DNA of 64,000 nt from Achromobacter piechaudii NBRC 102461. GTDB taxonomy: Bacteria > Pseudomonadota > Gammaproteobacteria > Burkholderiales > Burkholderiaceae_B. The stretch spans positions 62,001 through 126,000 of the forward strand of contig NZ_BCTK01000006.1 of the NCBI RefSeq assembly GCF_001571245.1. The letters run 5' to 3'. A program made the translations under genes and the position numbers. Position 1 is the stretch's first letter. Every line of letters starts with the position of its first letter. This document shows, one piece after another, positions 1 through 8,452 of the stretch. The notes under the pieces are model-generated. The model was not told the DNA's origin and ran no database searches. It was given only the letters and a program-made list of their open reading frames with translations.

Positions 1-175
1 TTGATGTGGCTTGCGTGCTAAAGCGGCTTTTTTAAACGTGCTTGTTTGCCAACAAAAGCTACCCTGCGGTTCACGACGTTCACGAGTAGTTGCAAAAATA
101 TGCGACGCTTGTGTTTCGTCGTTTGTGAGAAACGAAACTAAACGCTACGAAGGGGAAGGGGCTTACCCAAAGGCC

Positions 176-195
176 GGGCACTAAAACAGGTGCCC
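176..195. repeat. Perfect 6-bp inverted repeat with 8-nt loop
   Basis: GGGCAC at 176-181 and GTGCCC at 190-195 are separated by eight A-rich bases. It lies about 700 bases upstream of the MobH relaxase start. It could be a relaxase recognition hairpin or a regulator site; there is no direct evidence for either. Confidence 0.45.
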
Positions 196-216
196 TCAAA
201 AGGCGCAAATGCTTAA

Positions 217-247
217 GGGGGAAGGGCCACACCAAAGGGGGAAGGGG
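217..247 (+). other. Potential G-quadruplex motif
   Basis: Four G-tracts of 5, 3, 5 and 4 guanines are separated by loops of 2, 10 and 2 bases. A second pair of G4 tracts lies at 152-155 and 158-161. The pattern fits a two-plus-two quadruplex on the plus strand; formation is inference. Confidence 0.4.
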
Positions 248-434
248 AAGGCAAATGCATGAAAGGAGTAAGCGCAAAGGATCTGGGCTCTCGATCTGTG
301 CGCGCTCGCTTTAAGACGTGCAGCATTTGTCAACGTGTCGTAGATCGTTACGTATGCCGGCACGCCAGTTTGGTCGTTGACCCAGGTATCGACTGGCGGC
401 GAGGCTTGTCGCATTTTCCCTGCTGCCGACACCA

Positions 435-932
435 ATGAACTACCTCAGGCATTCCACGTTTCGCCCGACCTGGCCGTCCCACGCGATGCCGTTGCCAGAT
501 AAGGCAAAAGCGGAGATGCACCGGGAACTTGGTCGTGTGTGTAGTGGACCGCAGCTCGCTGTAGCGTTGATCTGGCTTGGCCGATTTGACGGATGGCAGA
601 CCGCCACCGGTGGGGAAGGCGGTGACGAGCTTTACGACGTAGCGTGTCAGCAACTGAAGCGTCTAGCTGGCCCGTTTAGCAGCCCGATCTGCTTTGTCGA
701 GTGGCTGGTGGACCTTCCGTGTACGCGCTGGCGGGCGGCCACCATTGACTCGACGAGGCAGTGGGACCCTCTCGCTGAACGCTTCAGTGATTTTCAAGCT
801 GCCTCCGGCACGCTTGTCGTTGTGTACGCGTCTGAGGTCGGTGCAGACACCTGGCGCAGCTACGTTCGGGGCTACCTGGTTGCAGCACTGATTCAGCTTG
901 AGGGCACAGACGGTGCTGACGGTGGAGTCTGA
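435..932 (+). CDS. Hypothetical protein upstream of the relaxase
   Basis: A 165-residue reading frame from ATG 435, with an alternative ATG at 486. The product is mixed hydrophobic/acidic, with several Trp and Cys and no signal peptide, membrane segment or motif I recognise. Its 3' end overlaps the longest relaxase frame by about 35 bases, which suggests translational coupling to traI. Amino-acid composition looks protein-like rather than random. A role in transfer is suggested only by position. Confidence 0.5.
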   Translation: MNYLRHSTFRPTWPSHAMPLPDKAKAEMHRELGRVCSGPQLAVALIWLGRFDGWQTATGGEGGDELYDVACQQLKRLAGPFSSPICFVEWLVDLPCTRWRAATIDSTRQWDPLAERFSDFQAASGTLVVVYASEVGADTWRSYVRGYLVAALIQLEGTDGADGGV

Positions 933-3006
933 CCTGGTACTTCTCGCGTGTGCTGGAGCTGCCGCCGGCGCGCTATGGTGGCTGCGAAGGGCACCACGCT
1001 CAAGCGTAGAGGCTGGTGGTCATCCCGAAGGCGAGTCGGCTCGCCGCATGGCTCCGAGCTCTCGACATCTGGAGGTCATGCCCGCACATCATCTGTTCGA
1101 CGCTGTAGGGGCGACTCCATTACTGGAGCAGATTCGCCAGCGCATGGGGTTCACGCCTGAAAACTTTTCGCGGGATGTTCAGCCGCTACTGGATGCCTTC
1201 GCAGAGTTTGTCCAATTGTTGCCTGCATCTGAATCACATCATCATGCGCAGCCGGGCGGCCTTCTGGTGCATCTACTTGAGGTTGCGGCGCACGCCCTGC
1301 ATTTTCGTGATGCGTACAAGCTGCCTATGGGCGTGGCGCCAGAAGAGCAAACACGGCTCGCTGCAAGGTACACGTATGCGGTGCTAGTTGCGAGCTTGTT
1401 GCACGACATTGGAAAGCCGGTTACGGACGTGTTGGTCCAAGTGCATACCGCAACGGGAGCTGCAAAGCCTTGGGTGCCGCTTGGGGGCACGATGCTGGAG
1501 CAGGGCGGTGAGTGGTACGTCGTCAATTTTCCTGAGCAGAAAAACTATCGCCAGCACGAGCGATTGAGCCTGCCGTTGCTGCGCACGCTCGTTCCCGGCC
1601 AGGCTCTGGCCTGGATCGGCGAGCATCCTGCCCTCATGGACGAACTCTTCGACTATCTTGGGGGAGAGCAACGGAAGGGTGTGATCGCGGAACTGGTGGG
1701 CAGGGCGGACAAACAGTCCGTGGCGAGCAACCTCGCGATTGGTCCAAGAACTCGTTTTGCGTCCGCTCGAGCGGTCCCGCTGATTGAGCGGCTTATGGGG
1801 GGGCTCCGTCGCGCCTTGGCCGAAGGGTCCGTGTCCATGAATCGGGCTGGAGCGGTTGGCTTTTGCGACGGAGAATCGCTCTGGTGCGTCTCTGGGTCAA
1901 TTGCCAAGCTAGTCAGGGATCATCTGGCGCAAACCGAGCAGCGCCGGCCTGGCGCAGCGGGGATACCGGAAGACAACTCACGCCTGTTCGATACATGGCA
2001 GGAGTATGGCGCAGCGAAGTCGAATGACGCTGGCGCAGCCATTTGGACGGTCAGGATTGATATCGGTGCGTGGTCTCAACGTCTTACCGTGCTCCGATTT
2101 CCCCTTTCCTTGTTGTTCCTGGACGAATCTCAGTATCCAGCAGCGTTACCGCCTGGTGCAATTTCCGTAGTCGATGGAAAGTCCGGGGCTAGCGCGGCTG
2201 GATTGGAGCGGGGCAGCGACCCACTCCCAGCACCCGAGCCGCTGTCTCAGCGGCCCGAGGATGATGTGCCCCCACCGGAAGCAGTGGACGATGTGCTCCC
2301 CAGCGACCAGGCCCTCGCTGTTTCATGCGAGCCCGATGCGGTTCCGTCCATAGACGATCTCCCTGCGCTTGATGCTCATGAACCCGAAGATTTGGGGTTG
2401 GTGCAGGACGTTCAGGGGTTGGCGGCTGACCCTCTTCCAGCGGCAGACGACGGATATCTTGACGACATCGACTGCGCACTTCCGGAGCTGGTGCAAACCA
2501 TTGAAGTTGAAGCACCTCAACTGATGAGTGCGCCAGTGGCGCCGCGCGTCAGGGCTGCGCCAGCTCCCAGCGCGCTGCCCACCATGCCCGCACGAAAAGC
2601 GAACGTTGAGCGGTTCATGGCGTGGATTCAGACGGGCGTTAGTACAGGATCGCTACCTTACAACGAGGCGAACGCGGCAGTGCATTTTTGCGAGGAGGGC
2701 ATGCTGCTTGTCTCTCCAAAGATCTTTAAGGACTACGCGGAGAATTTCGAGGCCAGAATTGACGTGCCAGCGCCGGTGCACGGCGCCGCGGCCAAAGAGC
2801 CGTGGCGAATCCTGCAGCAGCAATTTCAGAAATCCGAGTATCCGCAGAAGAGCTCGTCCGGCTCCTTTCTGCATCGGTACAACGTGAGCGGGCCGGGCGG
2901 AAAGCAGCTAACCGGCATTCTTGTCAGAGGGCCCGAGCGCTTCTTTCAACCTGTCCCAACGCCGAACCAACTGTTGAAGCCGGCCTCCACGGGCGCGAGC
3001 TCTTGA
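898..3006 (+). CDS. traI: MobH-family conjugative relaxase (TraI_2 type)
   Basis: A 702-residue relaxase expected to nick oriT and lead the single strand into the recipient. The N-terminal half matches the TraI_2/MobH family: a His-rich stretch with a GGLLVHLLEV segment near residue 115 and an HDIGKP metal-binding motif near residue 169, the HD-hydrolase-like signature of MobH enzymes. A long acidic, Pro/Asp-rich linker (about 430-560) separates this from a C-terminal region (about 570-690) resembling the TraI C-terminal domain of SXT- and PFL-type elements, with a VHF...GMLLVSP..FKDY pattern. The listed start is TTG; GTG 913 and ATG 1048 are alternatives, the last removing an N-terminal hydrophobic segment. 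The TraD gene follows after 2 nt, so the two are probably co-translated. Confidence 0.9.
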   Translation: MRAQTVLTVESDLVLLACAGAAAGALWWLRRAPRSSVEAGGHPEGESARRMAPSSRHLEVMPAHHLFDAVGATPLLEQIRQRMGFTPENFSRDVQPLLDAFAEFVQLLPASESHHHAQPGGLLVHLLEVAAHALHFRDAYKLPMGVAPEEQTRLAARYTYAVLVASLLHDIGKPVTDVLVQVHTATGAAKPWVPLGGTMLEQGGEWYVVNFPEQKNYRQHERLSLPLLRTLVPGQALAWIGEHPALMDELFDYLGGEQRKGVIAELVGRADKQSVASNLAIGPRTRFASARAVPLIERLMGGLRRALAEGSVSMNRAGAVGFCDGESLWCVSGSIAKLVRDHLAQTEQRRPGAAGIPEDNSRLFDTWQEYGAAKSNDAGAAIWTVRIDIGAWSQRLTVLRFPLSLLFLDESQYPAALPPGAISVVDGKSGASAAGLERGSDPLPAPEPLSQRPEDDVPPPEAVDDVLPSDQALAVSCEPDAVPSIDDLPALDAHEPEDLGLVQDVQGLAADPLPAADDGYLDDIDCALPELVQTIEVEAPQLMSAPVAPRVRAAPAPSALPTMPARKANVERFMAWIQTGVSTGSLPYNEANAAVHFCEEGMLLVSPKIFKDYAENFEARIDVPAPVHGAAAKEPWRILQQQFQKSEYPQKSSSGSFLHRYNVSGPGGKQLTGILVRGPERFFQPVPTPNQLLKPASTGASS

Positions 3007-3008
3007 TC

Positions 3009-5126
3009 ATGGCACATCCATACGAGAATCTTTTCCGGCGACCGTATGAGGCAATCTCATCGGTCGCCGCACTTGCGTCTGTCGGCGCTCTTTGGACTTT
3101 TCAAGGCCTGTTCCTGGTCACTCCTGCCACGGGCGGGATACTGAGCGCAGGACTGCTCTCGCTCGCGGCGATCAGAGCTCGTCAAGCGCGGCGCCTTGTT
3201 CGCTTTCAACGTAATCTGCGACAGTTGCCGACGTACTCGCTCACCGCCGATGAGATCCCTTGCTCGTCGACTGAACTGTTTTTAGGAAAGGGTTTTTACT
3301 GGACCCAAGAGCACACGCAGCGGCTCCACATTGCTCGCCTCCCCCAATACAAGCACCTGACTGCGAGGAACGAGCTTTATCAGTGGGCCCGTCGAGTAGA
3401 ACGCCAACATCCTGGATGGCTAGCGGATCAGCTCCGAAAGGACGCTTGGTGGAACCCGGCCAAACCGTTGCCTCCCGTCGGTGGAGATCCCGCAATTCAC
3501 GGCGTGGAGCCAGACGAACGGGATATGTGGTCCAACCTTGGCGAGCGAGTCGGGCATACGTTGGTGCTCGGCACAACGCGAGTGGGCAAGACGCGGCTAT
3601 GTGAACTGTTAGTCACGCAGGATATCCGCCGGGGCGATGTTGTCGTCGTCTTCGACCCAAAAGGGGACGTCGAGCTGCTGCTTAGGATGTATGCAGAGGC
3701 TTGCCGTGCGGGGCGTGAGAAAGATTTCCGCTTTTTTCATCTTGGCTATCCGGATGCGTCTTCGAGGTACTCACCCATCGCGACGTTTTCCCGGATTACC
3801 GAGGTGGCAACACGACTCGCGGGGCAACTGCCTTCAGAGGGCCAGGCCGCGGCTTTCAGAGAGTTCGTGTGGCGCTACATCAACGTGATGGCGCGCGCGA
3901 TGGTAGCGCTTGGCATGAAGCCCAGCTATGAAGTGATCTACCAGAACGCCGTCAACATTGATGATCTTTGTCTGAAGTACTTCGAATACTGGCTGGACCG
4001 AGACTATGCAGGCTGGCGTGATGAGATGGCGGAGCCAGACAAGCAGCTTCAAGCCCAGGCTCAAAAGACAGGCCGCGCGATGTACCCATTGCAGATTCTC
4101 AAGCTAATTCGAGACAAGGGCTGGCACGACCAGATTGCGGACGGCCTCGCCAGCGTTCTCACGAATGACCGGTCGTACTTCGAGAAGCTGGTTTCTTCCC
4201 TCTATCCCTTGCTGGAGAAACTCACAACTGGGCCAGTATCGAAGCTGTTGTCGCCCGACTATTCAGATCCTACGGATCCTCGCACAGTGTTCGACTGGCA
4301 AAAAGTCATAGACACAGGCGGTATCGTGTACGTCGGCCTGGACGCGCTGAGCGACTTTGAGGTTGCTGGTGCAGTCGGCAATTCGATGTTCGCTGACCTG
4401 ACATCCACGGCCGGGCGCCTGTACAAATTCGGGTCGGGATACGGACAGACGACGCCAGGCCGTAAGCGGAACGTGTGCATCCACGCCGACGAGTTCAACG
4501 AGCTCGTCGGTGACGAGTTCATTCCCATGGTGAACAAGGCGGGCGGTGCCGGCTATCAGGTGACGGCGTACACGCAGACGGGGTCGGACGTTGAGTCTCG
4601 GATTGGCTCGAAAGCCAAGGCGGATCAGATCTTCGGCAACTTTAATACCCTGGTGATGATGCGGGTCAAGAACCTGCCAACTGCGGAAATTCTCACCGAT
4701 CAACTGCCGAAGGTGCAGATTTACACGCGGCAATTGGACTCCGCGACCGGGGATGGAACTGACGACGGAGTAACGGATTTCACGTCGCGTACTCAGGATA
4801 AGTACTCGCCGCGGGAGGTGCCTTTGGTCGACCCATCGGATCTGGTGCAATTGCCTAAAGGACAAGCGTTCGCCCTCATTGAGGGCGGACAGCTCGTAAA
4901 GCTGCGTTTGCCCTTGGCCAGCAAAGACGCAGATCCGCTGATGCCAAGTGGGTTGGCTGACGTTGTCAAGAGTATGCGATCGACTTACCAGGCATACGCA
5001 GATGCGGCGGACGCGGGACGAATCATAGGCATGCAGGACTTTGAGGGTTCGTACTCAGTCGCTGAGCAGCGAATTGAGGCTGTATCGTCCCGTGTGACAG
5101 TGGAGGGGACTGGAAGTGGCTTCTAA
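3009..5126 (+). CDS. traD: TraD-type type IV coupling protein (SXT/PFL subfamily)
   Basis: A 705-residue inner-membrane ATPase that brings the relaxase-DNA complex to the secretion channel. Two hydrophobic segments lie near residues 15-55. The Walker A sequence GTTRVGKT is near residue 188, followed by VFDPKGD. The Walker B region VCIHADEFNEL is near 488, followed by the TQTGSD segment typical of these coupling factors. ATG 3009 is chosen because it lies 2 nt after the relaxase stop; longer in-frame starts lie inside traI. The stop overlaps the next gene by 11 nt. The relaxase-TraD-DUF4400 order matches the traI-traD-traJ block of SXT/R391 elements. Confidence 0.92.
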   Translation: MAHPYENLFRRPYEAISSVAALASVGALWTFQGLFLVTPATGGILSAGLLSLAAIRARQARRLVRFQRNLRQLPTYSLTADEIPCSSTELFLGKGFYWTQEHTQRLHIARLPQYKHLTARNELYQWARRVERQHPGWLADQLRKDAWWNPAKPLPPVGGDPAIHGVEPDERDMWSNLGERVGHTLVLGTTRVGKTRLCELLVTQDIRRGDVVVVFDPKGDVELLLRMYAEACRAGREKDFRFFHLGYPDASSRYSPIATFSRITEVATRLAGQLPSEGQAAAFREFVWRYINVMARAMVALGMKPSYEVIYQNAVNIDDLCLKYFEYWLDRDYAGWRDEMAEPDKQLQAQAQKTGRAMYPLQILKLIRDKGWHDQIADGLASVLTNDRSYFEKLVSSLYPLLEKLTTGPVSKLLSPDYSDPTDPRTVFDWQKVIDTGGIVYVGLDALSDFEVAGAVGNSMFADLTSTAGRLYKFGSGYGQTTPGRKRNVCIHADEFNELVGDEFIPMVNKAGGAGYQVTAYTQTGSDVESRIGSKAKADQIFGNFNTLVMMRVKNLPTAEILTDQLPKVQIYTRQLDSATGDGTDDGVTDFTSRTQDKYSPREVPLVDPSDLVQLPKGQAFALIEGGQLVKLRLPLASKDADPLMPSGLADVVKSMRSTYQAYADAADAGRIIGMQDFEGSYSVAEQRIEAVSSRVTVEGTGSGF

Positions 5127-5814
5127 CGACAAAGCGTCGGGAGAGGATGGCGTACGAGCATTCTTTTGGCCGATACACGCCGCGCTTCATCTTTCCGTTT
5201 GGCTCATCATGGTGATGTTCCTGTCCGTTGTGGCCTCCCTTGTGGTTGCCGTAGGCCTCCAGACCGAACAGGAGCCGTCAAAGTACATGAGCGACCTGGT
5301 CGAGCACTATCTCGACCAAGCGCCCAACCGAAATGCCGCTGATGAGGTGGCTGGCATATCTCGGGCATTGGTGTTTGGTTGGCCAGGGGTGGCAGCGGCG
5401 CTATCGAGCGAGACAAGTGCTTCCCCGCCCAGTCTTCTCGGAGGCGCGCTGCAAAGGTCGACCCGAGGACAGGGGCGCGAGCTAGTGCTCGTGACTATGC
5501 ATGCCGTCGAGTTGCTTGGTGTGCGGTTGCTGCTGCTGTTTAGCGCGCTGCCCGCCCTGGCGCTGCTGCTCGCGCTCGCTCTGACGGACGGGCTGGTGGC
5601 GCGTTATGTGCGACGGGAATGCGGGGGCCATGAATCGGCAACACGTCACACGCGCGCCAAGCGCCTGCTTAATCGGGGCATTGTTCCAATGGTGGCGGTA
5701 GTCTGGCTCATCGTGCCGGCACCGATGTCGCTGTCCATGTTCTTCCTTCCCGTCGCGGCGGGTGGAGCAGTTCTCGTTTGGATCATGGCCAAATACTTTA
5801 AGAAGTATCTATAA
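5116..5814 (+). CDS. DUF4400 integrating-conjugative-element membrane protein
   Basis: A 232-residue integral membrane protein with hydrophobic segments near residues 15-40 and 130-160 and two near the C-terminus (about 185-225), ending in a basic tail. Size, topology and position directly after TraD fit the DUF4400 / PFL_4697-like family of integrating conjugative elements (TraJ in SXT). Translation starts at GTG 5116, 11 nt inside the traD end, with a purine-rich GGAGGGG about 8 nt upstream. Its exact role in transfer is not established. It is the last recognisable transfer gene in the window. Confidence 0.85.
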   Translation: MASNDKASGEDGVRAFFWPIHAALHLSVWLIMVMFLSVVASLVVAVGLQTEQEPSKYMSDLVEHYLDQAPNRNAADEVAGISRALVFGWPGVAAALSSETSASPPSLLGGALQRSTRGQGRELVLVTMHAVELLGVRLLLLFSALPALALLLALALTDGLVARYVRRECGGHESATRHTRAKRLLNRGIVPMVAVVWLIVPAPMSLSMFFLPVAAGGAVLVWIMAKYFKKYL

Positions 5815-5849
5815 GTCAAAAAAGCGCCTACGGCGGTCAGGACGAATGA

Positions 5850-6404
5850 ATGAAAGAAATTATGCGCGTTGCGGTCGGCCAGGTCTTCCTATGTATTGAA
5901 GGCCGGCCGAGCAGTCATCATGTCGAAATTCGGATCCGCGAGAGGAAGGACAACGGCCGGCCAGGTCGGACTATTGGACTGGGGGTTGAGCGGCGTTCGG
6001 GGCTCTTCGCAATTGCGATGGGAATTCTTGCCGTCGGTGGCTCACTGCCGCCTGAGCAGGCGTTCGATCAAAGCGAGACAATTGGCACCGCACGGAACAC
6101 GCCACACCGCATCCCCCTGCGCCAACAGGATTGGCAGCTCTTGGATAGCATGCGTTCGGTTGACGCTGGCGAGCCTCAACGCAGCATCCAGGCCGTAAAG
6201 GCGATGCAGCGTAAGCTGCAGCGCCGTATGCACATCGTTCAGCGGTGTGTGCAACTGATGGAAGTGTTGGGGGACCAGGACGCGCAACAGATCGATCTGC
6301 TCCTAGCGCTCGCGGCAACGGGGCGCCCGTTGCCGTTTTCGATCCACGTCGGCTTGGCGCCGACGTCAGAGCAGGAAGAGCTTCGTAGCGGGGTGACGCA
6401 TTGA
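5850..6404 (+). CDS. Hypothetical protein after the transfer module
   Basis: A 184-residue frame from ATG 5850, with an alternative ATG at 6018. The C-terminal half (about 95-165) is predicted helical, rich in Gln, Arg and Leu, with codon third positions mostly G or C as in a real gene. No domain is recognised. An antisense frame also runs through 6042-6287 from a TTG start and has a plausible composition, so strand is not fully certain. It sits between the DUF4400 gene and the defence cargo and marks the end of the transfer block. Confidence 0.45.
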   Translation: MKEIMRVAVGQVFLCIEGRPSSHHVEIRIRERKDNGRPGRTIGLGVERRSGLFAIAMGILAVGGSLPPEQAFDQSETIGTARNTPHRIPLRQQDWQLLDSMRSVDAGEPQRSIQAVKAMQRKLQRRMHIVQRCVQLMEVLGDQDAQQIDLLLALAATGRPLPFSIHVGLAPTSEQEELRSGVTH

Positions 6405-6526
6405 CGATGTGAACGGTCCGTTGTGAAAACGATATTGAAGAAAATTACCCACAGGCATGCGTCGTTTCCGCGGCTGACCGGACTTGCCCTTCAGCTTGCC
6501 CCTCGACGCCTATTTCCCTAGCGAGC

Positions 6527-8452
6527 CTACTTTCCTAGTGCCAGACCGAAGGCGGCATCGGCTTGCCCGCATGTTCCCCAAAGTTCCGGTACGAGATGAG
6601 CCATGGTCGCGAGATGGGACCGCAGGATGGCCGTTTCTTCCATACCCCAAGTTTGCATTGAAAGTTCAGTCATAAACTGACCAACGTACGCCGCCCAGTC
6701 GCCCAACTCGACATGCGCAGCGCAAGCAAACATTCCAATGCGAAAGCTCTCTTCAGCGGTGATCTGACCGGGGCAGACGCGCAAGCTAACCCGCAGCGCC
6801 TTATGGACGGCCTCGCACAGTTTCGAGTTGCGATTGATACCAGCAATCCTCGCCAAGCCGAGAAGGCAATGAGATACTGCAATCTGCTCGTTCACTGGGA
6901 TATTGAAGTGACACCGCTCTAGAGCTTCAGCAGCCTGATTCGCCTGTTGTTCAGGTACACGGCAGAGCAGAGATGCATTGATTAAAGCTGTGAATGCCGA
7001 GGTGTCAACAGCCCCTTTCAAACGCTCCTCGATCTGCGCCGCGATCTCCCGTGGGGGCTCGATCTGCGGCTGAACACCACCCTCGAGTGGGCCCGGAAAA
7101 AAGGCTGCCGAGCGATCGATCTGCCGGATAATAGCTTGAGGAGTTTCACCGATAAGTCGTTCCGCAAGGCCTAACGCTTCGACGGCCTCCGGCGCGGCAT
7201 TCGCCGCAACCCAGACACGGCCCAACAGCTCATTCTTCCAGTGCTCGGCCGAATTAAGCTCCGGAAACCAACGGGGCTCGACTCGCAAGTCGACGATGGT
7301 CTGCATGACGAAATGGGCCTGGTTAGCGCCGCGCAACCACTGGACGAACGCCGTACCGTCTGCGAAGTCCGATAAACAGTTATGAGCGACCAGACTCGCG
7401 TGGGTGAGTGCAGCCAGACGCCGAGCAAAGGGCGGCCACATTGGGAGGATGCGACATCTGGCCATTTGCCCATAGATGCAGCTGAACAAGGCGGAAAGAA
7501 GTTCGTACTCATCTGCCTTCTCATCGGGAACGCCGTCAAGAAACGCGTTAATCAATTCTGCCAACGGCTGCTTCAACGCCGAATTCTCGTGTACCCGGCT
7601 TAGACCCACCTCGATCGCACCTGTGCGGCTAATAGGATCGCCGTCATATGCGAGGCGCGCGAAACTGTCGGCCAAGACATCATCGCTGAACCTGCATTCC
7701 CGCTCAATCACATGGCTGATCGATTGGTGGGAACAGAGAGGCCAAGCAAGGACCAATGATTCTTGACGACCATCCGCGAGCAAATCGCCTAGGAACGGCA
7801 CCGCCACCTCGCCAACGTAGGCTTCGAGCGTGTTAATGGTACCGCCTCCGCCAACTAATTGCCGATAGTAAGCTTCGCTGCGGGGCACCAGGGTTTCGAG
7901 TGATAGATTCCCGCTTTCTAGGCTCTCTCTAACGGCGTTGACGGCACCAAAGGGCGTGTTCCGAAGATCGCTGCGAAGCCCAATTATTTCGTGGTCTGTC
8001 GGCATCCTTTCAGAAAGCAGGGTGCGCCAGCGCTCTACGACATCCCCTGCGAGCTGGTGTTCGTCGGCGAACAATTGAAAAGCTTGGAGTCGTGCCTCAG
8101 CGCCCGGAGCCAGTAGGGCGAAATGAGCCACGAGCAGTTGTCGCCCCTCGTGCATGAGCGCCACATTGGGCGGCTTGGCTTCAGGAACAAAGGTCGCCAA
8201 CCATACGTCGCCAGAAACGGTCGCAATGGCTGCGCTTGAAACTCCGGCATAGGCCCCCGCAATGGCAGGGAACAGTTGCGAGCGTCGAAACGACAAATTC
8301 CCGGCACCGAGAGTGATTACCGCGTCGGTTTCGATGTCATCCTGGCGCAAGATTTCGGGGTTTGAGAGTAGCTCATCCCTGATCAGTGGCGAATAGCCAT
8401 TGGCGAGTGCGATGGCATAAGCCGCCTTAAGGTACGCGTCCTGGTCGGTCAT
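6527..8452 (-). CDS. 641-residue partner of the HNH-TPR-PIN-like protein, unknown family
   Basis: I do not recognise this protein. It is a soluble, Leu/Ala-rich, mostly helical protein without signal peptide or membrane span. Short acidic helices repeat through the middle and C-terminal thirds, suggesting a HEAT/TPR-like scaffold. No nuclease, NTPase or HTH motif is visible. Its ATG overlaps the stop of the upstream 1353-residue gene in an ATGA arrangement (8449-8452), so the two are translationally coupled and probably work as one unit. An AAGAGG ribosome-binding site lies inside the upstream gene. By position it could be an immunity, sensor or adaptor subunit; that is inference. Confidence 0.75.
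   Translation of the reverse strand: MTDQDAYLKAAYAIALANGYSPLIRDELLSNPEILRQDDIETDAVITLGAGNLSFRRSQLFPAIAGAYAGVSSAAIATVSGDVWLATFVPEAKPPNVALMHEGRQLLVAHFALLAPGAEARLQAFQLFADEHQLAGDVVERWRTLLSERMPTDHEIIGLRSDLRNTPFGAVNAVRESLESGNLSLETLVPRSEAYYRQLVGGGGTINTLEAYVGEVAVPFLGDLLADGRQESLVLAWPLCSHQSISHVIERECRFSDDVLADSFARLAYDGDPISRTGAIEVGLSRVHENSALKQPLAELINAFLDGVPDEKADEYELLSALFSCIYGQMARCRILPMWPPFARRLAALTHASLVAHNCLSDFADGTAFVQWLRGANQAHFVMQTIVDLRVEPRWFPELNSAEHWKNELLGRVWVAANAAPEAVEALGLAERLIGETPQAIIRQIDRSAAFFPGPLEGGVQPQIEPPREIAAQIEERLKGAVDTSAFTALINASLLCRVPEQQANQAAEALERCHFNIPVNEQIAVSHCLLGLARIAGINRNSKLCEAVHKALRVSLRVCPGQITAEESFRIGMFACAAHVELGDWAAYVGQFMTELSMQTWGMEETAILRSHLATMAHLVPELWGTCGQADAAFGLALGK

Larger units (their letters stand above)
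1..434. other. Non-coding region upstream of the relaxase module
   Basis: No convincing gene is visible. The stretch is unusually purine-rich and contains G-tracts (152-161, 217-247), a perfect inverted repeat (176-195), and the 7-mer CAAATGC twice (about 205 and 252). Being just upstream of the relaxase locus it is a reasonable place for an origin of transfer, but no oriT consensus can be assigned by eye. Confidence 0.5.

Noticed and set aside
10-40. Possible terminator AAAGCGGCTTTTTT near the left edge
   Set aside because: The arms leave only one loop base, so no stable hairpin can form.
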